Positions 9,673 through 19,128 of a DNA stretch of 64,000 nucleotides are shown here, piece after piece. The stretch lies in NCBI RefSeq assembly GCF_035818675.1, contig NZ_JAYKZZ010000010.1, positions 161,198 to 225,197 on the forward strand, read 5' to 3'. The notes beneath the pieces are model-generated. The model saw only the letters and a program-made list of their open reading frames with translations. It was not told the origin of the DNA and made no database searches. Made by a program: the position numbers and the translations under genes. Position 1 is the stretch's first letter; every line of letters begins with the position of its first letter. The DNA is from Parapedobacter flavus (lineage in GTDB: Bacteria; Bacteroidota; Bacteroidia; Sphingobacteriales; Sphingobacteriaceae).

Positions 9673-10602
9673 ATGAAGAAAAACAAGGAGAACATTACCC
9701 TGGTGACCGTATGTGACAATCACTTTGCAGTGATGCTCGCGGCTTTATTGAAGTCTATCCTCACCAACCAAAACGGGACCGGCCTTTTTTCATTGTATAT
9801 TGTAGACGATGGTATCTCAAGGAAAAACCGACGACGGCTCGACTCAATTATTATGCACACGGCCAACTTCGGCGTCAATTGGCTACCCATAAAAAAAGCT
9901 TTCCCATCTAACATTGAACTTCCGCTCGACGGCTCTGCATTTCCACTATCCGTTTACGCTCGGATTTGTATTCCTTATTTCCTTCCGGATACTGTTGAAA
10001 AAGCGATTTATCTCGATGCCGACACCTTGGTAGAGAATGGCCTGGAGGAGTTGTGGAATGTAGACATGAGCGGATATGGTTTAGCGGCGGTAACCGATAA
10101 AGCAACAACGGTAAGTACAAGATGGGCAGGTATAAAAAATTATGCCGCCCTAGGAATACCTGCCGATTCACTGTACTTCAATACCGGGGTATTAATAATG
10201 GATTTGAAGAAGTGGCGCGAAGAAGATATTCCAAGCCATGTTTTTAAATGCATTAAGGAGAATATCAAATACGCAACGTTCCCAGACCAATATGGGTTGA
10301 ATGTCTATTTTGCAAACAAATGGTTAGCTTTGCCGGCCCATTGGAACAGTTATGCGCAAGATGATATAATCGACCCCAAAATCATCCATTTTACCGGAAT
10401 GAAACCCATTTATAGAGGGTATCAATTTAATCAAGCATACAAGCGTCGTTTCTTCGAATATTTGTCATCCACACCTTTCAGAAAATTTAAACCGAAAAGC
10501 TCATATTTCCGTCTCTTATCAAAAATGATGCATGTTTTAGAGAAGAAACAATCTGCGCTTACACAGTGGATTCGAGAAGTAAAGGTCACGTTAAGCCCAT
10601 AA
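9673..10602 (+). CDS. Glycosyltransferase family 8 (LgtC/glycogenin-like), copy 1
   Basis: A 309-residue retaining GT-A glycosyltransferase. The N-terminal ITLVTVCDNHFAVML, the SVYARICIPYFLP segment and the metal-binding LDADT (Asp 115 and 117) are family 8 hallmarks, as are the DQYGLNVYFANKW and IIHFTGMKP motifs further on. Family 8 enzymes usually add galactose or glucose from the UDP-sugar. It starts 15 bp after the preceding GT2 gene. It is a clear paralogue of the next gene (10645), with the same motif order and length, so the pair arose by tandem duplication. Confidence 0.9.
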   Translation: MKKNKENITLVTVCDNHFAVMLAALLKSILTNQNGTGLFSLYIVDDGISRKNRRRLDSIIMHTANFGVNWLPIKKAFPSNIELPLDGSAFPLSVYARICIPYFLPDTVEKAIYLDADTLVENGLEELWNVDMSGYGLAAVTDKATTVSTRWAGIKNYAALGIPADSLYFNTGVLIMDLKKWREEDIPSHVFKCIKENIKYATFPDQYGLNVYFANKWLALPAHWNSYAQDDIIDPKIIHFTGMKPIYRGYQFNQAYKRRFFEYLSSTPFRKFKPKSSYFRLLSKMMHVLEKKQSALTQWIREVKVTLSP

Positions 10603-10644
10603 ACCGATCACCATAAACTCACTAACACAAAAACACTAATTACG

Positions 10645-11529
10645 ATGGTTCCACGCACAACAATAACCTTAGCATCAATTGTTGACAATCATCTTGCCAT
10701 CATGCAAGGTGCATTGCTTCAGTCCATCCAGGATCATTACAAGTCGGATGAAAAGATAGATTATTACTTAATTACAGACAATCTTTCCGAGATTAATAAA
10801 AAGAAACTGTGTTTCAACATTCATAAGATCAATTTAATTTGGGTAGACATAAACGATGTTATACCCGACAACATAAATCTGCCGGTAGACAAATCGTCCT
10901 TCCCCATCAATGTATATGCGCGGTTATTTATTCCGAATATAATTGCGGAAAATACGGAGAGAACAATCTATCTCGACGTAGACATGGTCGTAATGGAAGA
11001 CATTTCTAAACTATGGAAAATTGACATGGCAGACTACCCCGTTGGCGGAGTGCTTGATCGTAGCAGATCGGTTAGTTGTGAATGGGCGGGTATAAGTAAT
11101 TACAAAGAATTGGGGTTGGCGAAAGACACAGGCTACTACAATACAGGTATGTTCATTATGAATAATCGACGCTGGAAAGCTGAAAACTACGCACAGCGTA
11201 TCGTTGATTGTTTGCAGGAGAACATCAAATTTAGTTCGTTTCCAATTAACTATGGAATGAACGTCATATTGGCCAACCAATGGCTAACACTTGACGCGAG
11301 ATGGAATGCTTATGCAATGGAAGAAATAAACGAACCATTTATTATCCATTTTGCCGGTAAAAAACCAATTTTTAAATCCTATAGCTATAATCAAGAATAT
11401 AAAACTATTTTTTTTAAGTATATTGAAAAAACGGCATGGAAGGGCTTCCAACCTATTGGTGAAAGGCGTAGACTAGTAAAGAAATTATATAACAAAATAG
11501 AAAAAAGGATCCAACACCTACTCAAATGA
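10645..11529 (+). CDS. Glycosyltransferase family 8, copy 2
   Basis: A 294-residue GT8 enzyme parallel to the upstream gene: TITLASIVDNHLAIM at the start, VYARLFIPNII, the metal site LDVDM (Asp 111 and 113), the FPINYGMNVILANQW segment and the IIHFAGKKP motif. The DVD-M variant against DAD-T in copy 1, and considerable divergence elsewhere, suggest the two transfer to different acceptors. It is separated by 42 bp from copy 1 and 10 bp from the next glycosyltransferase. Assignment to family 8 is firm; donor and linkage are unknown. Confidence 0.9.
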   Translation: MVPRTTITLASIVDNHLAIMQGALLQSIQDHYKSDEKIDYYLITDNLSEINKKKLCFNIHKINLIWVDINDVIPDNINLPVDKSSFPINVYARLFIPNIIAENTERTIYLDVDMVVMEDISKLWKIDMADYPVGGVLDRSRSVSCEWAGISNYKELGLAKDTGYYNTGMFIMNNRRWKAENYAQRIVDCLQENIKFSSFPINYGMNVILANQWLTLDARWNAYAMEEINEPFIIHFAGKKPIFKSYSYNQEYKTIFFKYIEKTAWKGFQPIGERRRLVKKLYNKIEKRIQHLLK

Positions 11530-11539
11530 CTCATGAATT

Positions 11540-12301
11540 ATGCATCTAGATAAAGTTTCGTTATTGATAACCCATTATAATCGAAGCCAATCCTTAAATC
11601 GATTATTACAGAGCTTCGTGCAACTCGATATGTTCTTTGCGGAGATTGTGGTTTCAGATGATTGTAGCGACGAAACGCATATTTCGGCTATTCAACAGCT
11701 GTCCACACATTTTAAGTTCAAGCTAGTGAAATCACCCCAAAACATGGGCTTGGGCAATAATATCAACAAAGGACAGGCGGAAATCTCTACGCCATATACG
11801 TTGTATGTACAGGAAGACTTTATTCCGTCGGATAGGTTTAAGGAACGTCTATATCAATCGCTAGTCATGATGGAAGCCAATCAAACAATAGATCTGATGC
11901 GTTTTTATGCCTATGTACCCTACCCCTACCTTAAACCTAAAAATGAGTTCGGTTTTTCAGAAATGTATCTCCCTTTTTTAGGATACCGATACAAAAAAAT
12001 TTACCAATATTCAGATCATCCCCATCTAAGGAGATTTAATTTTGTCGAAAAATTTGGAAAATATCAAGAAGGTATCAGCGGTGACAAAACAGAGTATAAA
12101 ATGTGCCTGTCATTTCTACAAAATAAAGGAAAAGGGTATTTCTACAACGATTTCAAGGAACTTTTCACCCAATCTAACTCCGAGGCCGAACCCAGCACTA
12201 TGACAAGGGTCAATTGGAGGAATGGGGCCAACCCCGTGATAAAAATGGTTCGAAATGTATACCGGCAGCTCAAGTACAATTTCGAAATCTATTTTGGTTA
12301 A
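11540..12301 (+). CDS. Glycosyltransferase, family 2-like
   Basis: A 253-residue protein beginning with a GT2-type nucleotide-binding strand (VSLLITHYNRSQSLNRLLQS, then IVVSDDCSDE near residues 36-45) and a degenerate metal-site region YVQEDFIPS near residue 95, where QED replaces the usual DxD. It is the last gene of the plus-strand unit and converges on the GMC gene with 13 bp between stop codons. It is short for the family, and the C-terminal half (around residues 130-250) matches nothing I recognise. Probably an active or specialised GT2, with less certainty than its neighbours. Confidence 0.72.
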   Translation: MHLDKVSLLITHYNRSQSLNRLLQSFVQLDMFFAEIVVSDDCSDETHISAIQQLSTHFKFKLVKSPQNMGLGNNINKGQAEISTPYTLYVQEDFIPSDRFKERLYQSLVMMEANQTIDLMRFYAYVPYPYLKPKNEFGFSEMYLPFLGYRYKKIYQYSDHPHLRRFNFVEKFGKYQEGISGDKTEYKMCLSFLQNKGKGYFYNDFKELFTQSNSEAEPSTMTRVNWRNGANPVIKMVRNVYRQLKYNFEIYFG

Positions 12302-12314
12302 GTCACTTCCAAAA

Positions 12315-14078
12315 CTAGAGTCGACCGGCCCGCAGTTCGTCGACAGCATAGTTACATGCTCTCGCTGTAAGCGCCATATAAGTCAACGATGGGTTCTGGC
12401 ACGCAGAAGATGTCATAGCGCTCCCATCGGTGATAAATACATTATCCACGGCATGTAATTGGTTGAACTTATTCAGTACAGAGGTCCGGGGGTCGCTTCC
12501 CATTCTGGCCGTACCCATTTCATGTACGGTGCTGCCGCCCGGTTTTGCGTAATTAAATTCGTGTATGTTTCGAAATCCTGCATATTCAAGCATTTCCGCG
12601 CAACTACTTCGGGTATCCGATTGCATCGCCTGTTCATTTTCTCCAAATTCGAAGTCAATCACGACGCGGGGCATTCCCCACTTATCCGGTTGGCTTTCGT
12701 CCAATGTAATCCGGTTATTCGGATTGGGTAAACACTCACCCCAACCTCCTAACCAGACCTTCCAATCACCAGGCGTCAGCAGCCGCTGCTTATAGCCCGT
12801 TCCGAAGCCCGACTCTCCTTTACGTTCCTGCCACCCTTCGCGCGAACCAACACCCTGTACCTGATATCCCCTGAGAAAACCGGCACTTGAATTCCCATCA
12901 AGGTTCCGATATCTTGGTATAAGAAAACCGCACGGCCGCCTACCTTTGTAAAAATGATCCCGAAACCCATCGTATGTCCCTTCCGCACCGGCCGACGAAT
13001 GGTGATCCATCAGGTTCCTCCCCAGTTGACCACTGTCGTTGCCCAGCCCATTCGGAAATCGATTCGATTTTGAAGCGAGAAGTAGCGCAGTCGTATTAAT
13101 TGTTGAGGCATTGACAAATACCACCCGGGCATAGAATTCCGTTTCCTCCAATGTCTGCGTATCAACCACCCGAACACCGGAAACACGCTGGGTATTGTCA
13201 TCAAAAATGAGTTCGCTCACAACGGAAAATGGCCGAAGTGTGAGGTTACCGGTCGCAAACGCAGCCGGAATGGTGGCACTATTGCTACTGAAATAACCGC
13301 CATACGGACAACCCCGCGCACACAAATTGCGGTATTGGCACGGACCTCGTCCTTTCCATCCTTTGGTGAGGTTAGCGACCCGGGCAGCCGTCAGGATACG
13401 ACCCATTTTCCTAATGTGGTCCGCCAGGTAGTCTTCTACACAGTTCAGTTCCATTGGTGGAAGGAAAATACCGTCTGGAAGCTGGGGAAGGTTTTCCGCT
13501 TTTCCGCTGATTCCTACAAAAGATTCTACATAATCATACCACGGGCTCAGGTCGGCATACCGGATAGGCCAATCTACACCATGTCCGTCTCGGCTGTTAG
13601 CTTCAAAATCCAAGTCGCTCAGTCTGTAGCACTGCCTGCCCCATATCAACGACCGCCCCCCCACCTGATAGCCACGGAACCAACTGAAGGGCTTTACCTG
13701 ATGATAAGGGTGTTCATCATCCGCCACATAAAAATGCTTCGTACTTTCATCAAATCCCCCGCTTTGGATGGGGCTTCTTCGCACATCATCCATTGTGTTT
13801 TTGAGACGGAATTGGAAATCCCACGGATTCAACATGGCGGTTGGGTAGTCGACAGGATGCCGAACGTCCCTGCCCCGTTCGAGCACCAGCGTCTTCAGTC
13901 CTTTTTCACACAACTCTTTCGCCGCCCAGCCCCCACTGATACCCGACCCGATGACAATGGCATCATACGTATGGCGTTTAGTGGACGACAGTGGAGTCAC
14001 GGTATTCTTTGTTGTATTTAACAAGCACTTCTGACGATTTCTTCTGCGAAAACGGAATTTTTCCCTGTTGGTCCGCAT
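12315..14078 (-). CDS. GMC-family FAD-dependent dehydrogenase (large subunit)
   Basis: A GMC oxidoreductase. The dinucleotide-binding motif GSGISGGWAAKEL lies near residues 42-54 of the long form. The substrate domain and the C-terminal HEMGTARMG and NPSLTYMAL motifs are also present. The close relatives I know are Bacteroidota sugar dehydrogenases that work with a 'gluconate 2-dehydrogenase subunit 3' partner, and such a partner is encoded in this operon at 19129. It may therefore oxidise a sugar hydroxyl, but the substrate is not known. The ATG at 14078 overlaps the nitroreductase gene by 101 bp and adds a very basic leader; the TTG at 14024 gives an N-terminus more like the family. It is the last gene of the long minus-strand operon. 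Confidence 0.85.
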   Translation of the reverse strand: MRTNREKFRFRRRNRQKCLLNTTKNTVTPLSSTKRHTYDAIVIGSGISGGWAAKELCEKGLKTLVLERGRDVRHPVDYPTAMLNPWDFQFRLKNTMDDVRRSPIQSGGFDESTKHFYVADDEHPYHQVKPFSWFRGYQVGGRSLIWGRQCYRLSDLDFEANSRDGHGVDWPIRYADLSPWYDYVESFVGISGKAENLPQLPDGIFLPPMELNCVEDYLADHIRKMGRILTAARVANLTKGWKGRGPCQYRNLCARGCPYGGYFSSNSATIPAAFATGNLTLRPFSVVSELIFDDNTQRVSGVRVVDTQTLEETEFYARVVFVNASTINTTALLLASKSNRFPNGLGNDSGQLGRNLMDHHSSAGAEGTYDGFRDHFYKGRRPCGFLIPRYRNLDGNSSAGFLRGYQVQGVGSREGWQERKGESGFGTGYKQRLLTPGDWKVWLGGWGECLPNPNNRITLDESQPDKWGMPRVVIDFEFGENEQAMQSDTRSSCAEMLEYAGFRNIHEFNYAKPGGSTVHEMGTARMGSDPRTSVLNKFNQLHAVDNVFITDGSAMTSSACQNPSLTYMALTARACNYAVDELRAGRL

Positions 14079-15084
14079 AGCCTACACCCATCAGTAGGAT
14101 GGGGCGCTCATCATCACCCAGGTGAATCGTTTTTTCCATCGTACACTCAAACTCTTCAATGTCCGGCCAGTTGATCGGTACGGAACTTAAACCCAAGGTT
14201 TCTAGCGCCAACATGAATGACATGGCGGCCAATCCACCATCAATGTAGATAACATGGCGGTCCCGCTCACTTAAATACGCACTCAGTTTTCCCACGAGCA
14301 CGACAAAAACCGGTATTTGATCATAAAATGGCCGAATACCCATCGGGATTTTCCCCACCCGATTTTTCATCGCTTCTTGGTCGTATATCCTAAACTCAAA
14401 CGGTTGGCGATTGCAGGCGCTTGGAGATAACGAGGCAATAGACACGGCCTGATCGATCAATGAACGCTCAACGGCACGCTCTTGGTACCAGCGAACGGAG
14501 CGTCGCTGCATGGCAAGTCCGAAAAGCGCTTCAAATGTTACTTCACTGGGTTTCACATCGGCCCTAAAATAAGGAACCCGTTGTAAGGGTTGTAAGGTAT
14601 CGACACCCTCGTATACACAAGGGTGGTGTGCCTGCTCTGAACGGAATTGTTCACGTGCAGCATCAACTGTCGGGTGCGGTGCAACGACATCGAAATAATG
14701 AGCGAGCACTTCCTCCGTCCAACGCAACAGATCACGGTCGACAGGCATCTTGCCCGACTCCATATCTTCCTTGATCGTTTTGTAGTTTTTTACGGTGTAG
14801 AGAATATAATCCAGGGCAAACACCGACCGTTTATTCTTCATGATCAACCCCTTTTCCAACCTATGTATTTGTCTCCGCAGGTGAAAAGCATTGGGCCGAT
14901 CCTCTTTAAGTGCCTTCAAATGCATATATTTACCCTGAAGCACCTTCTGGTGCTCCCTCGAAAACTCGTCAGAAAAACAAAGGTAGTAGAGATCGCTGAG
15001 AAATCTTGATTTCCGACACACCGGTATCAAATAGTCGTTCTTGACGTTTTCTTTCATCAAATATAATCGATGCCTCAATCCCAT
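13978..15084 (-). CDS. Nitroreductase-family FMN protein with N-terminal helical extension
   Basis: A 368-residue protein whose C-terminal ~200 residues carry the nitroreductase fold: RRSVRWYQERAV, SLSPSACNRQPFEFRIYD and the late YIDGGLAAMSFMLALETLGLSSVPINW helix-strand segment that contacts flavin. The N-terminal ~150 residues are charged and helical (HLRRQIHRLEKGLIMKNKR) and are not part of the core fold. Similar extended nitroreductases occur in polysaccharide clusters next to polysaccharide pyruvyl transferases, as here, but their reaction is not established. It sits 7 bp downstream of a glycosyltransferase gene and overlaps the GMC gene. A redox role on a sugar or flavin is inference. 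Confidence 0.78.
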   Translation of the reverse strand: MGLRHRLYLMKENVKNDYLIPVCRKSRFLSDLYYLCFSDEFSREHQKVLQGKYMHLKALKEDRPNAFHLRRQIHRLEKGLIMKNKRSVFALDYILYTVKNYKTIKEDMESGKMPVDRDLLRWTEEVLAHYFDVVAPHPTVDAAREQFRSEQAHHPCVYEGVDTLQPLQRVPYFRADVKPSEVTFEALFGLAMQRRSVRWYQERAVERSLIDQAVSIASLSPSACNRQPFEFRIYDQEAMKNRVGKIPMGIRPFYDQIPVFVVLVGKLSAYLSERDRHVIYIDGGLAAMSFMLALETLGLSSVPINWPDIEEFECTMEKTIHLGDDERPILLMGVGYADQQGKIPFSQKKSSEVLVKYNKEYRDSTVVH

Positions 15085-15091
15085 ATCTGTA

Positions 15092-16333
15092 TTAATTATT
15101 GATATTATTCTTATTTGCTGGTGATATAATCGCTAACACCCGCTCGGCAACAGCCTGCCAACTATGCGATTTTGCCATCGCGACCCGGGCTTTTTCGGCA
15201 TCGCCACGGCCCCCACCACCTAATGCCTCCGTTATCTTTTCAAGGAATCCAACATGGTCTTTGGCCAAATACGTCACCGAACTGAAAATTTCGCGCATCA
15301 CATTGGTCTCGGTTGCAACCACCGGCCGCCCCATCGCCAGGTACTCATCGATCTTCAGTGGATAGTTATCATTCGTAATCTCATTGATGTGTTGCGGATT
15401 AATGCATACGTCAAAATGTTGGATGTACGCGGGCGCCAATTCCGTATCTTTTTTTCCCAAGAAATGAACATTGGGCAACAGATGAAGCTCGCTGTCGCGG
15501 AACGCCTCATCCTCACTGCCGACCAACACCAAGTTCAATTCCGGTCTTGATTTAGCTAAAAACACCAATAACGGAATATCCAAGCGCATTTCCAATAATG
15601 CGCCGACGTAGCCAATCACAGGTCTATCAACCAACGGAAGCAAATCGCCGGGAATCTGATATTGTTTCTGATAATCGAATCGCCCGATATCACAACCATT
15701 TCCGATATAATACGACGCCGGATTGAATGCCAGTGCCCGATTTCGAAAACCGTAGGAGTTACACAAAATAACATCCGAGCTTCGCATCAAATCGGGCTCT
15801 AATTTACTACCGTGCCTCTTCCAGTAATCCATACCCACAATATAATCACGATCAAGATATATATATTGAGAAGGCTTCAACAGCTCCTTTAGATAGAAAC
15901 TTCTAAAAATATCTTTATCGTTAACGATGATATAATCGTCGAAGCCAATTTCAGCGACCGCCGAACCAATCTCTTTGGAGAGTCGTGAATTATTGATCCT
16001 GTTTAATCGTGAGAATGTCCAAGTGTTCGGAATCCAGTTTATCGACTCGATAATTTTCTCCGGATAAAGTACCCATAAACCATTTTCGACTTTTTCCAGG
16101 GGTTTGGTTTTTTGGCGTATCCTAAGGATATGTTCATTAACAAATCGGTCGGAACTACCGAACCAGTAAGCACGTCGATCGATAGGCGAATTGACATACA
16201 ATACATTATGGTTTTTTGCGAGCTCCTTTGCAATACTCGTAGCCGTAGATTCCCGATCCGTGAGAATGCGTTGTAAGCCCACAAATACAAAATTGAGCTT
16301 CCTTTCAACAAACTTAGGGGTTATCGCTTCCAT
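15092..16333 (-). CDS. GT-B glycosyltransferase (GT1/GT4 type)
   Basis: A 413-residue glycosyltransferase with two Rossmann-like halves. The C-terminal donor domain is recognisable from VIGYVGALLEMRLDIPLLVFLA, LVLVGSEDEAF and KIDEYLAMGRPVVATETNVM. ATG 16333 shares one base with the stop codon of the upstream pyruvyl transferase gene (TGATG), so the two are translationally coupled; this is preferred over the TTG three bases earlier. It is a paralogue of the gene at 20899-22098 (shared motifs LYVNSPxDR, WVLYPexxxESINW, HxxxLEPxxxxxSDVxxxNS). No transmembrane segment is seen. Donor and acceptor are unknown. Confidence 0.86.
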   Translation of the reverse strand: MEAITPKFVERKLNFVFVGLQRILTDRESTATSIAKELAKNHNVLYVNSPIDRRAYWFGSSDRFVNEHILRIRQKTKPLEKVENGLWVLYPEKIIESINWIPNTWTFSRLNRINNSRLSKEIGSAVAEIGFDDYIIVNDKDIFRSFYLKELLKPSQYIYLDRDYIVGMDYWKRHGSKLEPDLMRSSDVILCNSYGFRNRALAFNPASYYIGNGCDIGRFDYQKQYQIPGDLLPLVDRPVIGYVGALLEMRLDIPLLVFLAKSRPELNLVLVGSEDEAFRDSELHLLPNVHFLGKKDTELAPAYIQHFDVCINPQHINEITNDNYPLKIDEYLAMGRPVVATETNVMREIFSSVTYLAKDHVGFLEKITEALGGGGRGDAEKARVAMAKSHSWQAVAERVLAIISPANKNNINN

Positions 16334-17589
16334 CAAGCTAACAGTCTATTAAACATATGGTCCACACGCTCCTTGAGTGACGGGATTCGTGCATCAATCC
16401 TTCTCGTTACATCGTCCTTTTCAGCCAACAATTCCTGGAACCTGGCAATCACCGAACGTTCATCAATCGCATCTGATTCAATAACATACTTTTCCAGGTC
16501 AAAAAGTTCAAAAAGCTCCCGATATTTGTGCGACCAACTGATGGCCATCACTGGCCTTCGCTCTAAAAAGCCGAAAATCAATGCATGGAAGCGCGAACTT
16601 ACCAATAAATCAAGATCTCGAATATGGCCCCTGATCGTTTCTGCCGACGCATACCCGTCGAGTAACGTACATGCTTCCGGTTTGCCCAATAGTTGGTAAA
16701 TCTGACGGCACAGTGTTCGGTCGTCGGTGTGGATAACACCGTCAGGGAACAATTCATTGGGAATAAGCGTAATTTCAGCGCCAAGCGTCTCCATGCAGTG
16801 ACGACAAAGTGCCAGCAAAACCCGCATATAAGTATTATCCGGCCCTGCCCCCGTTAGCTTTTCGTACACCCGGATATTAGGGGATATCCCAATCCGAAGC
16901 CGCTTTTCGGTGGCTGGGCGATCAGGATAATGTATTGGACGTTCATTACCGGCCTCTTCGCCGCCCATAGAAAACACGATGTCGGAAAGCATGGGAATAT
17001 CTACCGGGGCTCGATCGAGGAGCTTGGCCAAATATTGGCGTGAAACGGCGTCCCGAGCATAAAATCCATCGGCCGTCATCAACATTTTTCTAGCCGACTT
17101 AGAAACGCCCGCAAGCTCGAACGGCCCCCATGCCTGGGGCATGAAAAAAATCTTCACTTGCCTTTGCTTACATATGGAAATCAATCGAATGGTCTCATCT
17201 ATCATCGGTTTCCCCCAGGAATCGGCGTAAGCGAATCCACTAATATCGATAACCGCATCTAATCTGTCAACAATTTCCTCAATCTCGCCGAAAGGAAAAG
17301 GGAAATACCACGGCAGGGTTTTGCCGGTTATTACTTTATAAAGTTTACCCTTAACCCGATACATAAATCCTTTGACCTTACCCTGTCGGGGGGCAGATGT
17401 ATCAAACACCGGCAAAAACCCTGCTGATTCCGCCAGTTCACGTTCGTATCCACGACATACCATATAACACGTTACCCGTGCGTGGTTCCGCTGTAATTGC
17501 TGTTTGACCACCTTTAACATGGCCTCAGCACCTTTGTTCGTAAAATTCGCCCCTATGATCAAAACGTTGATGTTCTTCTTCATTTCCAT
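16333..17589 (-). CDS. Polysaccharide pyruvyl transferase family protein
   Basis: A 418-residue member of the CsaB/WcaK-type pyruvyl transferase family, GT-B-like enzymes that form pyruvate ketals on sugar residues using phosphoenolpyruvate. The N-terminal NVLIIGANFTNKGAEAML matches the family's opening motif, the middle MLTADGFYARDAVSRQYL and the late DLLVSSRFHALIF (the conserved SxRfHa) are also present. The start codon lies 3 bp after the flippase stop, and its stop overlaps the start of the next glycosyltransferase. The locus therefore probably makes a pyruvylated, acidic polysaccharide. The family also includes members of unknown reaction, so this remains a family-level call. Confidence 0.86.
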   Translation of the reverse strand: MEMKKNINVLIIGANFTNKGAEAMLKVVKQQLQRNHARVTCYMVCRGYERELAESAGFLPVFDTSAPRQGKVKGFMYRVKGKLYKVITGKTLPWYFPFPFGEIEEIVDRLDAVIDISGFAYADSWGKPMIDETIRLISICKQRQVKIFFMPQAWGPFELAGVSKSARKMLMTADGFYARDAVSRQYLAKLLDRAPVDIPMLSDIVFSMGGEEAGNERPIHYPDRPATEKRLRIGISPNIRVYEKLTGAGPDNTYMRVLLALCRHCMETLGAEITLIPNELFPDGVIHTDDRTLCRQIYQLLGKPEACTLLDGYASAETIRGHIRDLDLLVSSRFHALIFGFLERRPVMAISWSHKYRELFELFDLEKYVIESDAIDERSVIARFQELLAEKDDVTRRIDARIPSLKERVDHMFNRLLA

Positions 17590-17592
17590 GCA

Positions 17593-19107
17593 CTATTTTC
17601 CCATAAACTGTCTAATTGCTAAAATCTGTTTGAATTTATTACGTGAGTAAGAAGTAAAACTCCACGGCACCAAGTAACACGCTCCCCCAACTAATAAACC
17701 TACAATCAGTAATGCTAAAGGGGCGAGCTCGGAGAACGATTCCCTGATCGCCAAACAAGCAAGGCCACTCACTAAGGACAAAACGAAAGGTAAGGCTAGC
17801 TCTCGAAAGAACAGCGATACCGAAATAGGTGTTCCTTTGAAACAAAAGAACAACGAAGGCACCAAGATGGTATAATTAACAAGGGCATAAGCGATAACCA
17901 TCCCGTCCACCCCCCAGTTCATTCCAATCAAAAAAGCACAAACAGTAGCAACCGCATTGATACCCCCCCAAGCAAAGTACCTTTTCGTTTGGCCCATCGT
18001 AATCATCACGACCCCTTTGGTACCGGCCACAGGCTGAATGAGCGAAGTCACGGCCAACAACTGAAATATCCGTGAGGCCTCCAGCCACTGCGCGCCTAAC
18101 ACAAGTAACACGACCTCTTTGGAAAAGACGACAAGGAACATCACCAACGGCATCGAAAAAAAAGCCAATATGAAGTTATAACGGGCGTAGAACTCACGGT
18201 ATTTTACATATTGATTTTTCAAGGAACTCAACGCAGGGAAAGCGACGGTGTTTAACGGGTCTCGGAGCTGCGTGATGGGCAACATCAACAGTTGGTACGA
18301 TTTGCTATAGAGTCCCAATGCCGCCGAGCCAAAATATCGGCCGATAAGCATATTGTCGGCATTCCGCGAAAAATAATTAACAATATCAAACCCCGTTACC
18401 CCTGCACCAAACCGCACCATGTTCTTCACCCGATCAAATTGAAAATAGAAACTCGGACGCCAGTCGCAAAGTAACCATAACATCGCCGTATAAGAGACCG
18501 AATATGCCGCAGTAATGCCTATAACCGCCCAATAGTCAAAATTCAACAATGCCATTACGATGCCGACGGTAATACTGGTAGCGGTAGCTGCTACGTGTAT
18601 AGCCGAAATTCGTTTAAAACGCATTTGTCTTTTCATCAATGCACCGTGCTGCAATACAGACCCTGTAAGGAAAACGGTGCCGGCCAGCGCAAGTGTGATG
18701 TGGAAAAGTCGAGGTTCGTTATAGAAAGAAACCAAAAACGGACCGGTAGCAGCAATAATGAGCGATATCGCTAATGAAATACCCAAATTTAACCAAAACA
18801 AGGTGCTGATCTGTTTCTGGCTAATCACGCTACGCTGAACCACCGCCGACGTGAGACCCAGATCTTTAAAAATCAAAACGAAACCGGTAAAGGCGGTAAC
18901 CATGGCGACCAAACCAAAGCTCTCCGGCACGATAAGCCTTGCCATAACCGAGGTCGACAGCATGTTCAACACAAAAGACAACGTTTGTGAGAGCATCGTG
19001 TTCATACCTCCTTTGATAGATTTCCTTTTTAGGTCACCCGTCAAATGGCGCGTATTAAACCATTTCGAATATTTGGCTTTTTCCCGAAGTTCCTGCATTG
19101 CTTTCAT
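17593..19107 (-). CDS. Polysaccharide flippase (Wzx/PST type)
   Basis: A 504-residue membrane protein of the lipopolysaccharide-biosynthesis flippase group. Typical N-terminal features are MNTMLSQTLSFVLNMLSTSV and ARLIVPESFGLVAMV, with LFWLNLGISLAISLI next and about 14 hydrophobic segments in all. It should translocate undecaprenyl-linked repeat units to the periplasm for the polymerase encoded at 22212. A basic cytosolic leader of about 30 residues precedes the first helix. It is downstream of the dehydrogenase subunit gene by 21 bp and upstream of the pyruvyl transferase gene by 3 bp. It is more similar in type to WzxC/ExoT-like proteins than to the smaller flippase at 5783. Confidence 0.88.
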   Translation of the reverse strand: MKAMQELREKAKYSKWFNTRHLTGDLKRKSIKGGMNTMLSQTLSFVLNMLSTSVMARLIVPESFGLVAMVTAFTGFVLIFKDLGLTSAVVQRSVISQKQISTLFWLNLGISLAISLIIAATGPFLVSFYNEPRLFHITLALAGTVFLTGSVLQHGALMKRQMRFKRISAIHVAATATSITVGIVMALLNFDYWAVIGITAAYSVSYTAMLWLLCDWRPSFYFQFDRVKNMVRFGAGVTGFDIVNYFSRNADNMLIGRYFGSAALGLYSKSYQLLMLPITQLRDPLNTVAFPALSSLKNQYVKYREFYARYNFILAFFSMPLVMFLVVFSKEVVLLVLGAQWLEASRIFQLLAVTSLIQPVAGTKGVVMITMGQTKRYFAWGGINAVATVCAFLIGMNWGVDGMVIAYALVNYTILVPSLFFCFKGTPISVSLFFRELALPFVLSLVSGLACLAIRESFSELAPLALLIVGLLVGGACYLVPWSFTSYSRNKFKQILAIRQFMGK

Positions 19108-19128
19108 CAGTAACTGATCGCTCTTTCG

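Noticed and set aside
12292..12314. TTTTGG-N11-CCAAAA between convergent genes as a terminator
   Set aside because: The 6-bp stem is weak and no T-run follows on either strand.
13335..14021. A 228-codon open frame on the plus strand opposite the GMC gene
   Set aside because: It lies wholly antisense to a strongly supported coding sequence, and its translation has no recognisable motif or plausible composition.
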